From contig NZ_NPMS01000009.1 of the NCBI RefSeq assembly GCF_002266285.1, positions 1 to 64,000 on the forward strand: DNA of 64,000 bases, written 5' to 3'. Position numbers and translations under genes: made by a program. This document shows, one piece after another, positions 25,208-33,876 of this stretch. The first letter of the stretch is position 1, and every line of letters begins with the position of its first letter. Origin of the DNA: Virgibacillus indicus. GTDB lineage: Bacteria; Bacillota; Bacilli; Bacillales; Amphibacillaceae. A model generated the notes under the pieces. It saw nothing but the letters and a program-made list of their open reading frames with translations, ran no database searches and had not been told where the DNA came from.

Positions 25208-26668
25208 CTAATCCCCTGAAGCTTTAGTCAAACCGCCAATTCTGTTTTTCAAGTGTTCACTGTCTGTATTTAATCCTGTATAGTGCACCTCAATATTATT
25301 CTGAGCAAATTTCACTTCAATTTTATCCAATGCGCCTATTGCTGAGTCGTCCCATAAATGAGCTCGTGTCAGATCTATTTCAACCTCTTTGACAGAATCT
25401 GCAAAATTAAACTTAGCAGTAAAATCACTTACTGATGCAAAGAACAACTGCCCTTCTACACGATAAATCCGCTTCTGCTCACGCATAACAAGCTCTTCTG
25501 TCACTTTCACTTTCGAGATTTTTGCTGCAAAGAAAATGGCACTTAATAAAACTCCTGCAAATACTCCTTTAGATAGATCATTTGTATATACAACAACAGC
25601 TACTGTCACCAGCATCACGATGGCATCCGTTCTCGGAAGCTTATGAAGGGTCTTAAGTGATGACCAGTCAAAGGTTCCAATTGATACCATGATCATGACA
25701 CCAACTAGTGCTGCCATCGGAATCTGCACAACAAACCCGCCTAATACAACGATTAAAAACATCAAGAAGGTTCCGGCAACAAATGTAGATAAACGCCCTC
25801 TTCCACCAGACTTTACATTGATTCCAGACTGCCCTATCATCGCACAGCCTGCCATTCCGCCAAAGAAACCAGTTACCACGTTAGCAATTCCCTGTCCGCG
25901 GCTTTCTTTATTTTTATCACTTTCTGTATCTGTCATATCATCAACGATATTTGCTGTTAGTAAAGATTCCAGCAAGCCTACAATTGCTAATGCCAATGAA
26001 TATGGGAAAATAATCATCAATGTTTCCAGTGTAAATGGAATAGAAGGGATTAAAAATACTGGCAACTGCTGTGTAAGATTGCCCATATCACCAACTGTTC
26101 CGACTTGAATATCACCAAAGATCACAATTGCCGTTACAGCAATAATTGCAACAAGTGCAGATGGAACAGCTTTTGTAATCCGCGGCAGCAAATAGATTAT
26201 AGCCAAAGTTAACGCGACAAGTGCATACATAATCCAGCTTTCTCCTGCAAAATGCGGAAGCTGTGCTGCAAATATTAAAATAGCCAACGAGTTAACAAAA
26301 CCGACCATCACCGAACGTGGTACGAATTTCATCGCTCTCGCCAATTTAAAAATACCAAATAAAAATTGAATAATACCAGTCAATATAGTTGCAGCAAGTA
26401 AATATTCAAGCCCATACTCTGCAACCAGATTCACCATCAGCAATGCCATTGCGCCAGTTGCCGCGGAAATCATGCCCGGCCGTCCACCGACAAAGGAAAT
26501 AACAACTGCAATACAAAATGATGCATACAATCCTACCATTGGATCAACACCTGCGATAATCGAAAAAGCGATTGCTTCAGGAATTAAAGCCAAGGCTACA
26601 ACTAGTCCAGACAGAATATCACCTTTTACATTGCCAAACCATTCTTGCCTTAATTGTTCTGTTCTCAA
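25208..26668 (-). CDS. SulP-family anion transporter with short STAS domain
   Basis: 486 residues: about 10-12 membrane segments starting at [20 protein letters not shown], then a STAS-like domain (about 400-480; [18 protein letters not shown]). The [11 protein letters not shown] start resembles bicarbonate/sulfate SulP proteins of the BicA type. TTG 26666-26668 has GAGG seven bases upstream. It is quite different from the SulP at 18852. Cotranscribed with the usp gene. Confidence 0.85.
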   Translation of the reverse strand: MRTEQLRQEWFGNVKGDILSGLVVALALIPEAIAFSIIAGVDPMVGLYASFCIAVVISFVGGRPGMISAATGAMALLMVNLVAEYGLEYLLAATILTGIIQFLFGIFKLARAMKFVPRSVMVGFVNSLAILIFAAQLPHFAGESWIMYALVALTLAIIYLLPRITKAVPSALVAIIAVTAIVIFGDIQVGTVGDMGNLTQQLPVFLIPSIPFTLETLMIIFPYSLALAIVGLLESLLTANIVDDMTDTESDKNKESRGQGIANVVTGFFGGMAGCAMIGQSGINVKSGGRGRLSTFVAGTFLMFLIVVLGGFVVQIPMAALVGVMIMVSIGTFDWSSLKTLHKLPRTDAIVMLVTVAVVVYTNDLSKGVFAGVLLSAIFFAAKISKVKVTEELVMREQKRIYRVEGQLFFASVSDFTAKFNFADSVKEVEIDLTRAHLWDDSAIGALDKIEVKFAQNNIEVHYTGLNTDSEHLKNRIGGLTKASGD

Positions 26669-27110
26669 TGCTCTACCTCTTTCTATAGTATAGTGTTTCC
26701 AAGCTTTCACTAAGCTCAGGACCGATTAAAACCTATACATCATACCATAGAAGCTATTTTTGGCAAAACACCAGGAAAGCGTGTTCATCTGTGTTTTCCT
26801 TTGAATTCCTCCGTTTATCTTATTTATAGTATAGCAGATCATGATTGCCATTGGAATATTTACAGTCATAAAGGAATCTGGTACTCTTAAAAGTGAAAGT
26901 GCAGGCACTGTGATAATGATATATGGACTAGCAAAGTAATGGTAATGGAATGCTTCTGCAGGAAATAACGTATCAGTCCCAGAATGCTGTCTGATGAAAA
27001 GCTGCATTCTGTTTGTCAAAGCTGAACGTAGCTGTGTTACAAGCATATGAATTATCTGCTGCTATGGATGATACTTTCAGTACTTGCAAGGGAAGCTGAG
27101 GAGGATATAT
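26669..27110. other. Intergenic stretch without a recognisable gene
   Basis: Bases 26711-27110 contain only short frames on both strands without ribosome sites or family similarity. The composition suggests decayed coding sequence, but I cannot name a parent gene. Confidence 0.4.
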
Positions 27111-27254
27111 ATGAAAGGAAAACTGGCTGTTTTTGCTGTGATTTTATTTACAATTGCTGTTCTCATTTTGTGCTGGTTTTGGCTTCAGAATGTTATAGAA
27201 GATTATGATTTAGACAGAGCGATGGCTGAAACGATTGAAACTCATATATTGTAA
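27111..27254 (+). CDS. Small single-pass membrane protein, 47 aa
   Basis: Opens with GAGGAGG seven bases before the ATG. Residues 5-26 form one hydrophobic helix (LAVFAVILFTIAVLILCWFW), followed by an acidic tail NVIEDYDLDRAMAET. The good ribosome site and clean helix-plus-tail layout support a real gene, though no family is evident. It stands alone. Confidence 0.55.
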   Translation: MKGKLAVFAVILFTIAVLILCWFWLQNVIEDYDLDRAMAETIETHIL

Positions 27255-27429
27255 AAACTATTTTTGAAGGGTCAGCTTCTCATTAGAATACTGAGTGAGG
27301 CCGGCTCTTTATTTATTTGCTGGTGATTTTTCTGAAGCATTTGTTTCCCTGCATTTTACGCGGATTATACTTCTAAGGAAAACGATCTTAATTTTGCGAT
27401 TGGATAATTCATGAATAATACCTTTCAAC

Positions 27430-28116
27430 TTATGATCCATTAGGCATTCTTCTTTCCACCTTTTCCAGTGCTAACTTAATCATAGAAGGAAACAGCTGCG
27501 GATTGAGATGATAATTTGGAGAAATAGAATGTTTTTGATAATATGGGATAACTTCACGGACAATTTTTTGCGTATAAGGCTCAGGAATATGAAATAGTCC
27601 ACCTTGTGTCGTATAGATCCCCTTCCCCATAGGTAAAAGCAATCCAATAATCAATTCGCCCTCCTGAGGTGCCTGAAATGTTTTATTGTAAATGCCGACA
27701 ATTTTAATTTCGTCTTCAAAAATATCTCTGAAAATAAAAACGCGTCCACTCTCACTATTGGTATCCTCTACATAGTGAAAACCGGGATTTAAAGAAAGCC
27801 AGCTAACCAATATTTCCTGTATTGCGAGACTTTTCTCCTGCCACCGGTGTTTATTTTTATGTAAAAACTGCTGATAAATGGAGGGCTTGTCCTGTGCTGA
27901 TGGTGAACAAAATATTACCCACCAAACCAATTGCGGAAATATCCTTTCAGACAGCTCATCGGAAACATTGATATCTTTAATAAGCTCCTCAGTCTTTTCA
28001 GTTATAGTATGATTAAAACGATGAACTGCAAAGTTAAAAATCTCATCAAGTATCCCAAATAATTCTTCTTGTATTTTATCCGGAAAATAAATAACATTAT
28101 TTTTTTGCATTTTCAT
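27430..28116 (-). CDS. Conserved-looking protein of unknown function
   Basis: About 228 residues, soluble, with no signal or membrane helix. Distinct segments are FPQLVWWVIFCSPSAQ, a beta-rich centre (GRVFIFRDIFEDEIKIVGIY) and a glycine loop LLLPMGKGIYTTQGG. I do not recognise the family. The ATG at 28114-28116 is one of several possible starts (a TTG seven codons upstream and an ATG two codons downstream also lie near GGGG or GGGTG). Confidence 0.55.
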   Translation of the reverse strand: MKMQKNNVIYFPDKIQEELFGILDEIFNFAVHRFNHTITEKTEELIKDINVSDELSERIFPQLVWWVIFCSPSAQDKPSIYQQFLHKNKHRWQEKSLAIQEILVSWLSLNPGFHYVEDTNSESGRVFIFRDIFEDEIKIVGIYNKTFQAPQEGELIIGLLLPMGKGIYTTQGGLFHIPEPYTQKIVREVIPYYQKHSISPNYHLNPQLFPSMIKLALEKVERRMPNGS

Positions 28117-28313
28117 TGCACCCAAATCCCCTTTCAAATTTCTATTATTCTAGCATGGTTTCAGAATTGCTGCATAAGACAAAATAGCATTATGACAGGG
28201 AAATAACTCCTGAAAAAGCAATTTTCGCTGAGATAAAATTGGAATTTGTTAAGGGGTTATAAGTATATTCTTAAATTTTAAGTAAGTTTTAAAAAGTTAA
28301 GTAAGTACTGGGA

Positions 28314-28420
28314 CAAGTTGAGAGGCACAGAACCGGAGCTGAGAGACAGGAGTTCGAACTTGAGAGAGTAACCAAAAAAGTTGAGAGAAAAGGAAAAAAA
28401 CTCCTTTATCTCTCAACTCC
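28314..28420. repeat. Array of 21-bp TTGAGAGA-type repeats
   Basis: Four forward units (CAAGTTGAGAGG, GAGCTGAGAGA, GAACTTGAGAGAG, AAAAGTTGAGAGA) are spaced exactly 21 bp. One inverted unit (TCTCTCAACT) closes a hairpin with the last forward unit. It lies between two minus-strand genes and could end transcription of the upstream one. The rest of 28117-28313 shows no gene. Confidence 0.8.
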
Positions 28421-28444
28421 AAATCAAATTAAATCAAAAAGCAA

Positions 28445-29089
28445 TTAAGCACTGGTTTTAGAATATTGCCTTTTCAGATACTGTTCCTGTATAAAAGCAA
28501 TAATCTTTTTAAATTTTTCAAAAGAAAAAGCAAATATTGGGCTTTGGATAAAGGTAAAAACAAACGTAATGATAAATACCGGTCCGCCTAAAACAAGCCC
28601 GAGCAGCAATACCAGTGTTTCAGTTATGATGCGCACTTTACCAACCGATGCACCAAGTTTATCTGAAATGGACAGCATAAATCCGTCTCTTGGCCCTGCT
28701 CCAACTTCAGCCGAATTATACAGGCCGCCGCCAATTCCCATGATAATGATGCCAACAATAATGATCATGACATCTGTCCAGGTATGACTTGCCGTTGGCA
28801 GAAAGTCCAGCCATAAGAAGAGATCTACAAATGCTCCCACAAGAATGGCATTTAAGAAAGTTCCTATTTTTATATAACTCTTATCAAGTATCCATGAAAT
28901 AATGATTAATAAAATTGAAATAATAATTGCCCAGGATCCAATAGATAAGCCTGCTTTTTCATACATGGCAACATTTAAAACATCCCATGGGTGTACCCCC
29001 AGATGCTGCATTTTCAGCGTAACGGTAATGCCAAAACTAAACACGATTAGTCCAGCCATGTAAAACACCCAGCGAATTGCACGTATCAT
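28445..29089 (-). CDS. YczE-family integral membrane protein
   Basis: 214 residues with about five to six helices. Family segments are MQHLGVHPWDVLNV and the conserved SAEVGAGPRDGFM loop. ATG 29087-29089 follows AAGGGAAA. In B. subtilis, YczE affects lipopeptide production and related YitT proteins have unknown function, so no substrate is inferred. Confidence 0.8.
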   Translation of the reverse strand: MIRAIRWVFYMAGLIVFSFGITVTLKMQHLGVHPWDVLNVAMYEKAGLSIGSWAIIISILLIIISWILDKSYIKIGTFLNAILVGAFVDLFLWLDFLPTASHTWTDVMIIIVGIIIMGIGGGLYNSAEVGAGPRDGFMLSISDKLGASVGKVRIITETLVLLLGLVLGGPVFIITFVFTFIQSPIFAFSFEKFKKIIAFIQEQYLKRQYSKTSA

Positions 29090-29237
29090 ATTTTCCCTTC
29101 TTTCTGTATTATCTATAATAGTATGGATTTGGGAAATTTGAAAGGCTATTGCTCGATAAAAAGAACGAAATGGGGAAATGCTGAGTTCACAAATAAAATG
29201 CCGAGGTTCAAAATTAATTGTTAAAAATCTAACTCCA

Positions 29238-29287
29238 AGCAAGACGGCTCAGCCAACTGAGCGCTGGATCTAGGCACCGCTCTTGCT
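29238..29287 (-). repeat. Structured hairpin element
   Basis: AGCAAGA (29238-29244) pairs with TCTTGCT (29281-29287). An inner hairpin GCTCAG-CCAA-CTGAGC lies at 29247-29262, with GCGCTGGATCTAGG beside it. It is richer in G+C than its surroundings and sits just downstream of the RDD gene. It looks like a dispersed palindromic element rather than a plain terminator. Confidence 0.5.
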
Positions 29288-29346
29288 AAAACACGTTTAT
29301 TAACCAGGTATTAAAAAAATTGGCTGCAGCAACAGCCAATCTCCCC

Positions 29347-29736
29347 TTATACTTCACTAACTTTCGTATGAGCGTAGCGATCGTGTGGCATTGTCTCTCC
29401 TTCACCTTCATCAAAGCCCTTAGGATTTCCGAAGTACTTGAAGCCGCCAATGGAGTCACGGTAAGCCATACGCTTGATAATTTGCTCTGTGGCTGGTTTC
29501 TGGCCATTTTCGTTTTCCAATAAAAGTCCCTGTTGCTTATAACCAATTGTCTGGCCGGTTCTTTTCAGCTGTGTATATTCAAGTGTCCACATTACCAGTG
29601 TAGGTGTAACCAATGCATGAAATGCTTCATTTTTTATTCTTTTTCGCAGAACGCACTCAACTCCCGCGGTTATTGCCGTTGCGATTGCCGTATCAATCAG
29701 ATACGCTTTAAAACGCTTTTTTGTGATTGGCTTCAT
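29347..29736 (-). CDS. RDD-family membrane protein
   Basis: About 129 residues. An RDD-like start (KRFKAYLIDTAIATAITAG) and the TGQTIGYKQQGLLL loop are visible, with two predicted helices and a long soluble C-terminus carrying HDRYAHTK. ATG 29734-29736 has GGAGG seven bases upstream. Role unknown; some RDD proteins are sodium/proton antiporters. Confidence 0.7.
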   Translation of the reverse strand: MKPITKKRFKAYLIDTAIATAITAGVECVLRKRIKNEAFHALVTPTLVMWTLEYTQLKRTGQTIGYKQQGLLLENENGQKPATEQIIKRMAYRDSIGGFKYFGNPKGFDEGEGETMPHDRYAHTKVSEV

Positions 29737-29825
29737 CAATTATCCTCCTTCATTATGCTTGTTTAACAATACGTTTGGATGATGAATTGGTTTCAGATAT
29801 CTATTATTTTAGCATAAAAAGAGAA

Positions 29826-29866
29826 AAGTTGAGCGACCTCTAAACATTCTAAAGGGCACTCAACTC
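29826..29866 (-). terminator. Terminator built from an inverted repeat pair
   Basis: AGTTGAG and CTCAACT face each other over 40 bp, and on the minus strand a T-rich run follows. The arms match the 21-bp repeat family core. It would end the ATP sulfurylase transcript. Confidence 0.55.
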
Positions 29867-29898
29867 AGGCTATCAGTTAGTTCCAAACTCCAGGCTTC

Positions 29899-31626
29899 CT
29901 ACTCCTCATCACTTCCACGATAGCGCCTGTATGGGAGCGGGTTCCATGTCCGGTATTCCAGATCTTCAGGGCGGAGTGCTGATGGGATGTCATCGAAGAT
30001 TTTCCGTGCTACTTCCAATTCACGCTCTGCTTCTCCTTTATCCTGGTACATAAATTCATCTGATGCCTTATCTGGTGCTTTGTTTACCTTTTCCTCCAGA
30101 TACTCAACAACCATTTCCTGCTGTTTATGGATGGATTCCCGAGCGTCTGCTACCCAGTCCGGTTGAGCAGTACGAAGTGTATCTGTAACATAACTGAATT
30201 CATCAAAGATTTCTTTATAGACCCGATCTGCATTTGCACGAACATCCCGAATAGCTGTTTCGAGGTCCTCAATCGTCAGTTTTTCCACATCCAGCGGGTT
30301 ATTTCGCTTTGAGCCGCCCAGTCCGGACGTTTCTAAGTAATATGGGAAAAGACTTTTTATCGTTTTTCCAACAGGTGAGACAGCCTGGTTATTTGCATCA
30401 ATCCCTTTTGGCTGAACACCCTGCATCGCGATACGAGCTGATTCCGGGCGGACAATTTCTTTCGGTGGCAGAACACCATAACGCAGCAGTTCCCTGATAC
30501 CAGTACCGGAAATATTTATTCTATATCTCTCGTCATGCGGGCAGGTTTGATCTGTAGCCGGATTATCACAGCGTGTGCAGTAAAATACTTCATGGAAGAG
30601 ACGAATATCAATTCCTAATTCATCTTCCGTATACTCATCAAAAATGGTATGGCTGGCATATTTATCATAAAAATCACCAATTCCTGCATGATCCCGGCCA
30701 ATTAACGCATGAGTACAGCCATAGTTTTTCATAATTAAAGCATGAAGAACTGCTTCACGGGGACCGGCAAAAATATACGTAACCCTCAGTGGCGCAAGAA
30801 CTGTTCTTTCTTTTGGATAGTACGTATCCAGCACACTGCGGTAGGATAGCATCCGGAACTCATGTCTTGTATATTCCCGTTTAGCCATCTCAACCAGTGG
30901 CTGAACAAACAAGCCATCCAGCTCCTCCAAGGCATTCCGATGAATATATTCATGCCCTCTATGCAAAGGATTGGCCCCGGTAATAAATCCGCCAACCGAT
31001 TTAAACTTTTTTTCTTCAAAAAACAGCTTCCAGGTATCTTTTGGCTCCAATCGAATACTTTCAAATGGCCCCCAATGCATCCTCTGAAGCAATTGTATAG
31101 GACCACCTAGAGCGACATCACCCATTCTTCGGTAAATGGAATCGACACCGGGATGATTGCGGTCCTTTGTTCCAAAAAGATGTGACGCGCGAAAATCTCT
31201 GTCATAGTGAAAAATATCATCCAGTTTAAGAATTGCGACTGGCTTTTTCGCTTCATCCACAAGTGCTACTTCATCACCAACGGATAATGTTTGAATAATC
31301 TCCTTGTTCCGGTCGCCAGTTGGAGCAAAACTCAAGGGCACTGGCCAGACTGTACCATTCTTTAAGCGACCATCTGTCAAAACTGACTTATAATCGGCTT
31401 CACCCATAAATCCTTCGTTAGGAGATAGAACACCTGTAGCAATCATTTCCAGCGTAATAACAGCCTCCATGTCTACCATAATCGCTGGCAGCTGATTTGC
31501 TCTCTCCATTGCCTCCTCTTGCTCCTTACCTGTAAGTACACGATTCACTAACTTCCCGCCATGTGGCTTATGCGGGTAGCTTGCTAATTTTGCCTCATCC
31601 AATACCCCTGTATCCTGACTCATCAT
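29899..31626 (-). CDS. sat: Long ATP sulfurylase (sulfate adenylyltransferase) with extra C-terminal domain
   Basis: 575 residues; common bacilli Sat proteins are about 380. Residues 1-395 are the Sat core: GFITGANPLHRGHEYI (HxxH at 222/225), GRDHAGIGDFY (310-320) and a zinc-site segment CTRCDNPATDQTCPH (350-364). The Arg of the usual QxRNPxH motif is Ala218 here. Residues 396-575 form a helical, charged extension that is not an APS kinase (no P-loop). It makes APS from sulfate and ATP, or the reverse. No cys genes adjoin it. GGGAGG lies 4 and 7 nt before tandem ATGs. Confidence 0.85.
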   Translation of the reverse strand: MMSQDTGVLDEAKLASYPHKPHGGKLVNRVLTGKEQEEAMERANQLPAIMVDMEAVITLEMIATGVLSPNEGFMGEADYKSVLTDGRLKNGTVWPVPLSFAPTGDRNKEIIQTLSVGDEVALVDEAKKPVAILKLDDIFHYDRDFRASHLFGTKDRNHPGVDSIYRRMGDVALGGPIQLLQRMHWGPFESIRLEPKDTWKLFFEEKKFKSVGGFITGANPLHRGHEYIHRNALEELDGLFVQPLVEMAKREYTRHEFRMLSYRSVLDTYYPKERTVLAPLRVTYIFAGPREAVLHALIMKNYGCTHALIGRDHAGIGDFYDKYASHTIFDEYTEDELGIDIRLFHEVFYCTRCDNPATDQTCPHDERYRINISGTGIRELLRYGVLPPKEIVRPESARIAMQGVQPKGIDANNQAVSPVGKTIKSLFPYYLETSGLGGSKRNNPLDVEKLTIEDLETAIRDVRANADRVYKEIFDEFSYVTDTLRTAQPDWVADARESIHKQQEMVVEYLEEKVNKAPDKASDEFMYQDKGEAERELEVARKIFDDIPSALRPEDLEYRTWNPLPYRRYRGSDEE

Positions 31627-31775
31627 AATTCCTCCCCATTCCCTTATAATCTATTAATCTTCATTTATAACAAATATATTTTTGACAGTTAAACTTTAGA
31701 AGTCTTTATCCAGATACATGGAAAAGCAGCTGTTCATTAAAAAGCAACAGCCCCTCCCCATGTCCTCCTGTAAGC

Positions 31776-33311
31776 TTAACTTGATTTTCTGTAGCCTGTA
31801 TTTGCTTTTACTTTTACTTCGGCATAGCGTTTGAGATCATTTTCTTTAGAGAATATGGTTCCAAGGTAACCACCAAGAAAACCTAATGGCACACTTACAA
31901 TTGCTGGATTTTCTAATGGGAAGATTGGATTCCCGACGAATAACGCTGCACCCTCTACCGGCGAGAATACGCTTGGACTTATAGAAACAAGCACCAATGC
32001 AGAGATTAATCCGAACAATATTGCCATAATAGCTCCTTGTGAATTAAATCGCTTCCAATAAACGGTATACAGAATAACCGGCAGATTGGCACTTGCTGCG
32101 ATACAGAATGCAAGTGATACAAGGAATGCCACATTCAAATTTTGGGCTCCCAATGCCAGAAGAATCGAAACAACAGAAACTGCTAATGCTGCATAGCGAG
32201 CTGCCAGCATTTGTTCCCGATCCGTTACATTTCCTTTTTTAATAATTTGCCCGTAAATATCATGTGCAAACGCAGATGCGCCTGATAAGACGAGCCCGGC
32301 AACAACTGCCAGAATCGTAGCAAATGCTACGGCAGATATGAAAGCAAATAGAATATTTCCACCGATTGCTTCTGCCAATAACGGTGCAGCCATATTTCCT
32401 CCCGGGTTTGCTCCGAGTATTTGGCTTTCACCTACAAATATCGCTGCTCCAAATCCAAGGAATAACGTTAAAATATAGAAAATACCAATGGTCCAGGTAG
32501 CTGTTATTACAGAGCTTCTAGCTGTTCTTGCATCCTTAACGGTAAAAAAGCGCATTAGAATGTGCGGCAGACCGGATGTACCCAGAACCAACGCAATCAT
32601 TAACGAAATTGTTCCCAATCCATCATCATACTTTAAACCAGGTTTTAAATAATCAGCACCATGGCTTGTTGCTGTTTTCACTTCTGTAAACATGGCAGAA
32701 ATATTAAAGTTGAACTTCATTAGTACAAGGAATGAAATAATAACCATCCCGGCCATTAAAAGCACTGCTTTCGTAATTTGAACCCAGCTTGTTGCAATCA
32801 TTCCACCAAATAAGACATAGATGGTCATCATGACACCAACAATTAACACAGCGATCCAATAGTCAATTTCAAATAATAATTGAATAAGTGCACCTGCTCC
32901 GACAAGCTGTGCAATCATATAAAACAAAACGATGGTAATTGTGCTGAGTGCTGCTGCTCCCCTTATTTTCTTCTTATCAAAGCGAGAATTAATCATATCG
33001 GCAAGGGTATATTTACCAAGGTTACGTAATGGCTCAGCCACTAAAAACAAAACAACTAGGTAAGCGATTAAAAAACCGATACTGTAGAAGAACCCATCGA
33101 ATCCATTTAACGCAATTGCACCAGCAATCCCGAGAAATGATGCTGCCGATAAATAGTCACCCGCTATCGCCAGACCATTTTGCCAGCCGGTAAGTCCCCC
33201 GCCAGCGGTATAAAAATCACCAGTCGATTTCGTTTGTTTGGCTGCAAAAAAGGTAATTACAAGTGTCAATAAAACTATAGCGAGAAATAGAATAACAACC
33301 GTTGTATCCAT
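31776..33311 (-). CDS. Sodium:solute symporter, acetate-permease (ActP) type
   Basis: 511 residues with about 13 helices. SSS-family segments include GLAIAGDYLSAASFLGIAG, the sodium-site region, and LRNLGKYTLADMINSRF. It is coupled to an upstream DUF485 gene (one-base stop/start overlap), as actP is to yjcH in many bacteria. It should import acetate or another monocarboxylate with sodium. Its promoter has cre and LytTR-type sites. A weak terminator hairpin (GCTGTT/AACAGC) lies at 31726-31752. Confidence 0.85.
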   Translation of the reverse strand: MDTTVVILFLAIVLLTLVITFFAAKQTKSTGDFYTAGGGLTGWQNGLAIAGDYLSAASFLGIAGAIALNGFDGFFYSIGFLIAYLVVLFLVAEPLRNLGKYTLADMINSRFDKKKIRGAAALSTITIVLFYMIAQLVGAGALIQLLFEIDYWIAVLIVGVMMTIYVLFGGMIATSWVQITKAVLLMAGMVIISFLVLMKFNFNISAMFTEVKTATSHGADYLKPGLKYDDGLGTISLMIALVLGTSGLPHILMRFFTVKDARTARSSVITATWTIGIFYILTLFLGFGAAIFVGESQILGANPGGNMAAPLLAEAIGGNILFAFISAVAFATILAVVAGLVLSGASAFAHDIYGQIIKKGNVTDREQMLAARYAALAVSVVSILLALGAQNLNVAFLVSLAFCIAASANLPVILYTVYWKRFNSQGAIMAILFGLISALVLVSISPSVFSPVEGAALFVGNPIFPLENPAIVSVPLGFLGGYLGTIFSKENDLKRYAEVKVKANTGYRKSS

Positions 33312-33661
33312 CAGGAATTACCTCCCTGTTTTATCTGATCTTCAATAATCTGATCAGCTTCATCATCAAAGGAGGCCGCCCTTTTTACATATATCGTACT
33401 TAAAACCCAAACCATCACAAATTGGGCAAATGCAAATACCCAGACCCATGTTATATCCCCAAATACAGGTGTATTGAGAAACGTCGTGTACGATGTAAAT
33501 AAAGGCAGTAAAAAGTAAAAAACCAGAAAGAATATAGACATTGGAATAATAAATTTTCTCTTACCTTCCATAAAACTTTTGAATTGACTGCTTTTTTCCA
33601 CCTCCACAAAATCAATTTCATCTTCTCTATGTTCTTCAATTCGTTCGTGTTCACCATTCAT
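33311..33661 (-). CDS. DUF485 membrane protein, symporter partner 1
   Basis: About 116 residues: an acidic N-terminus, two helices (KFIIPMSIFFLVFYFLLPLF and WVWVFAFAQFVMVWVLST), and an acidic tail. This is the standard small partner of ActP-type symporters. ATG 33659-33661 follows GAGGAGG nine bases upstream. The start overlaps the end of a short leader frame. Confidence 0.85.
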   Translation of the reverse strand: MNGEHERIEEHREDEIDFVEVEKSSQFKSFMEGKRKFIIPMSIFFLVFYFLLPLFTSYTTFLNTPVFGDITWVWVFAFAQFVMVWVLSTIYVKRAASFDDEADQIIEDQIKQGGNS

Positions 33662-33755
33662 AAAAACCATCCTCCTCGTTTCTTTCATTCGCGAGATTGA
33701 GTAACCTTTCGAAAAAGCACTGGCATCCTTTACGATCATGAATACTTTTTAACAA
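33651..33755 (-). CDS. Candidate 34-aa leader peptide
   Basis: TTG 33753-33755 has GGGAGG four bases upstream and opens a 34-codon frame containing CQCFF. Its TGA falls inside the start region of the DUF485 gene, so translation could be coupled. It occupies the only strong ribosome site near the transcription start. It may be fortuitous. Confidence 0.35.
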   Translation of the reverse strand: MLKSIHDRKGCQCFFERLLNLANERNEEDGFYEW

Positions 33756-33770
33756 ATTACCTCCCTTATC

Positions 33771-33784
33771 TGAAAGCGCTTACT
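33771..33784 (-). promoter_or_regulatory. CcpA cre site
   Basis: TGAAAGCGCTTACT fits the cre consensus TGWAARCGYTWNCW at every position. It overlaps the predicted transcription start of the symporter operon, a position where CcpA represses. Confidence 0.75.
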
Positions 33785-33788
33785 AATC

Positions 33789-33856
33789 ATTATAATTTGT
33801 TAAGCCATTCATAATAGGAAGACAGTGCCAACGGTTGATTTTTATGTGTGAACGGT
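33789..33856 (-). promoter_or_regulatory. Activator-type promoter with two LytTR-like boxes
   Basis: The minus-strand -10 is a perfect TATAAT (33789-33794), but the -35 position (33812-33817) reads CTATTA. ACCGTTGGC (33827-33835) and ACCGTTCAC (33848-33856) are direct repeats exactly 21 bp apart, ending 9 bp upstream of the -35. Each fits the LytTR-box pattern at eight of nine positions. The LytTR regulator is encoded next door. Confidence 0.65.
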
Positions 33857-33876
33857 TTTAATTTAAAGTTAAATGG

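Noticed and set aside
26726..27046. 106-codon minus-strand frame
   Set aside because: No ribosome site, mixed composition and no family resemblance; likely a chance frame in decayed sequence.
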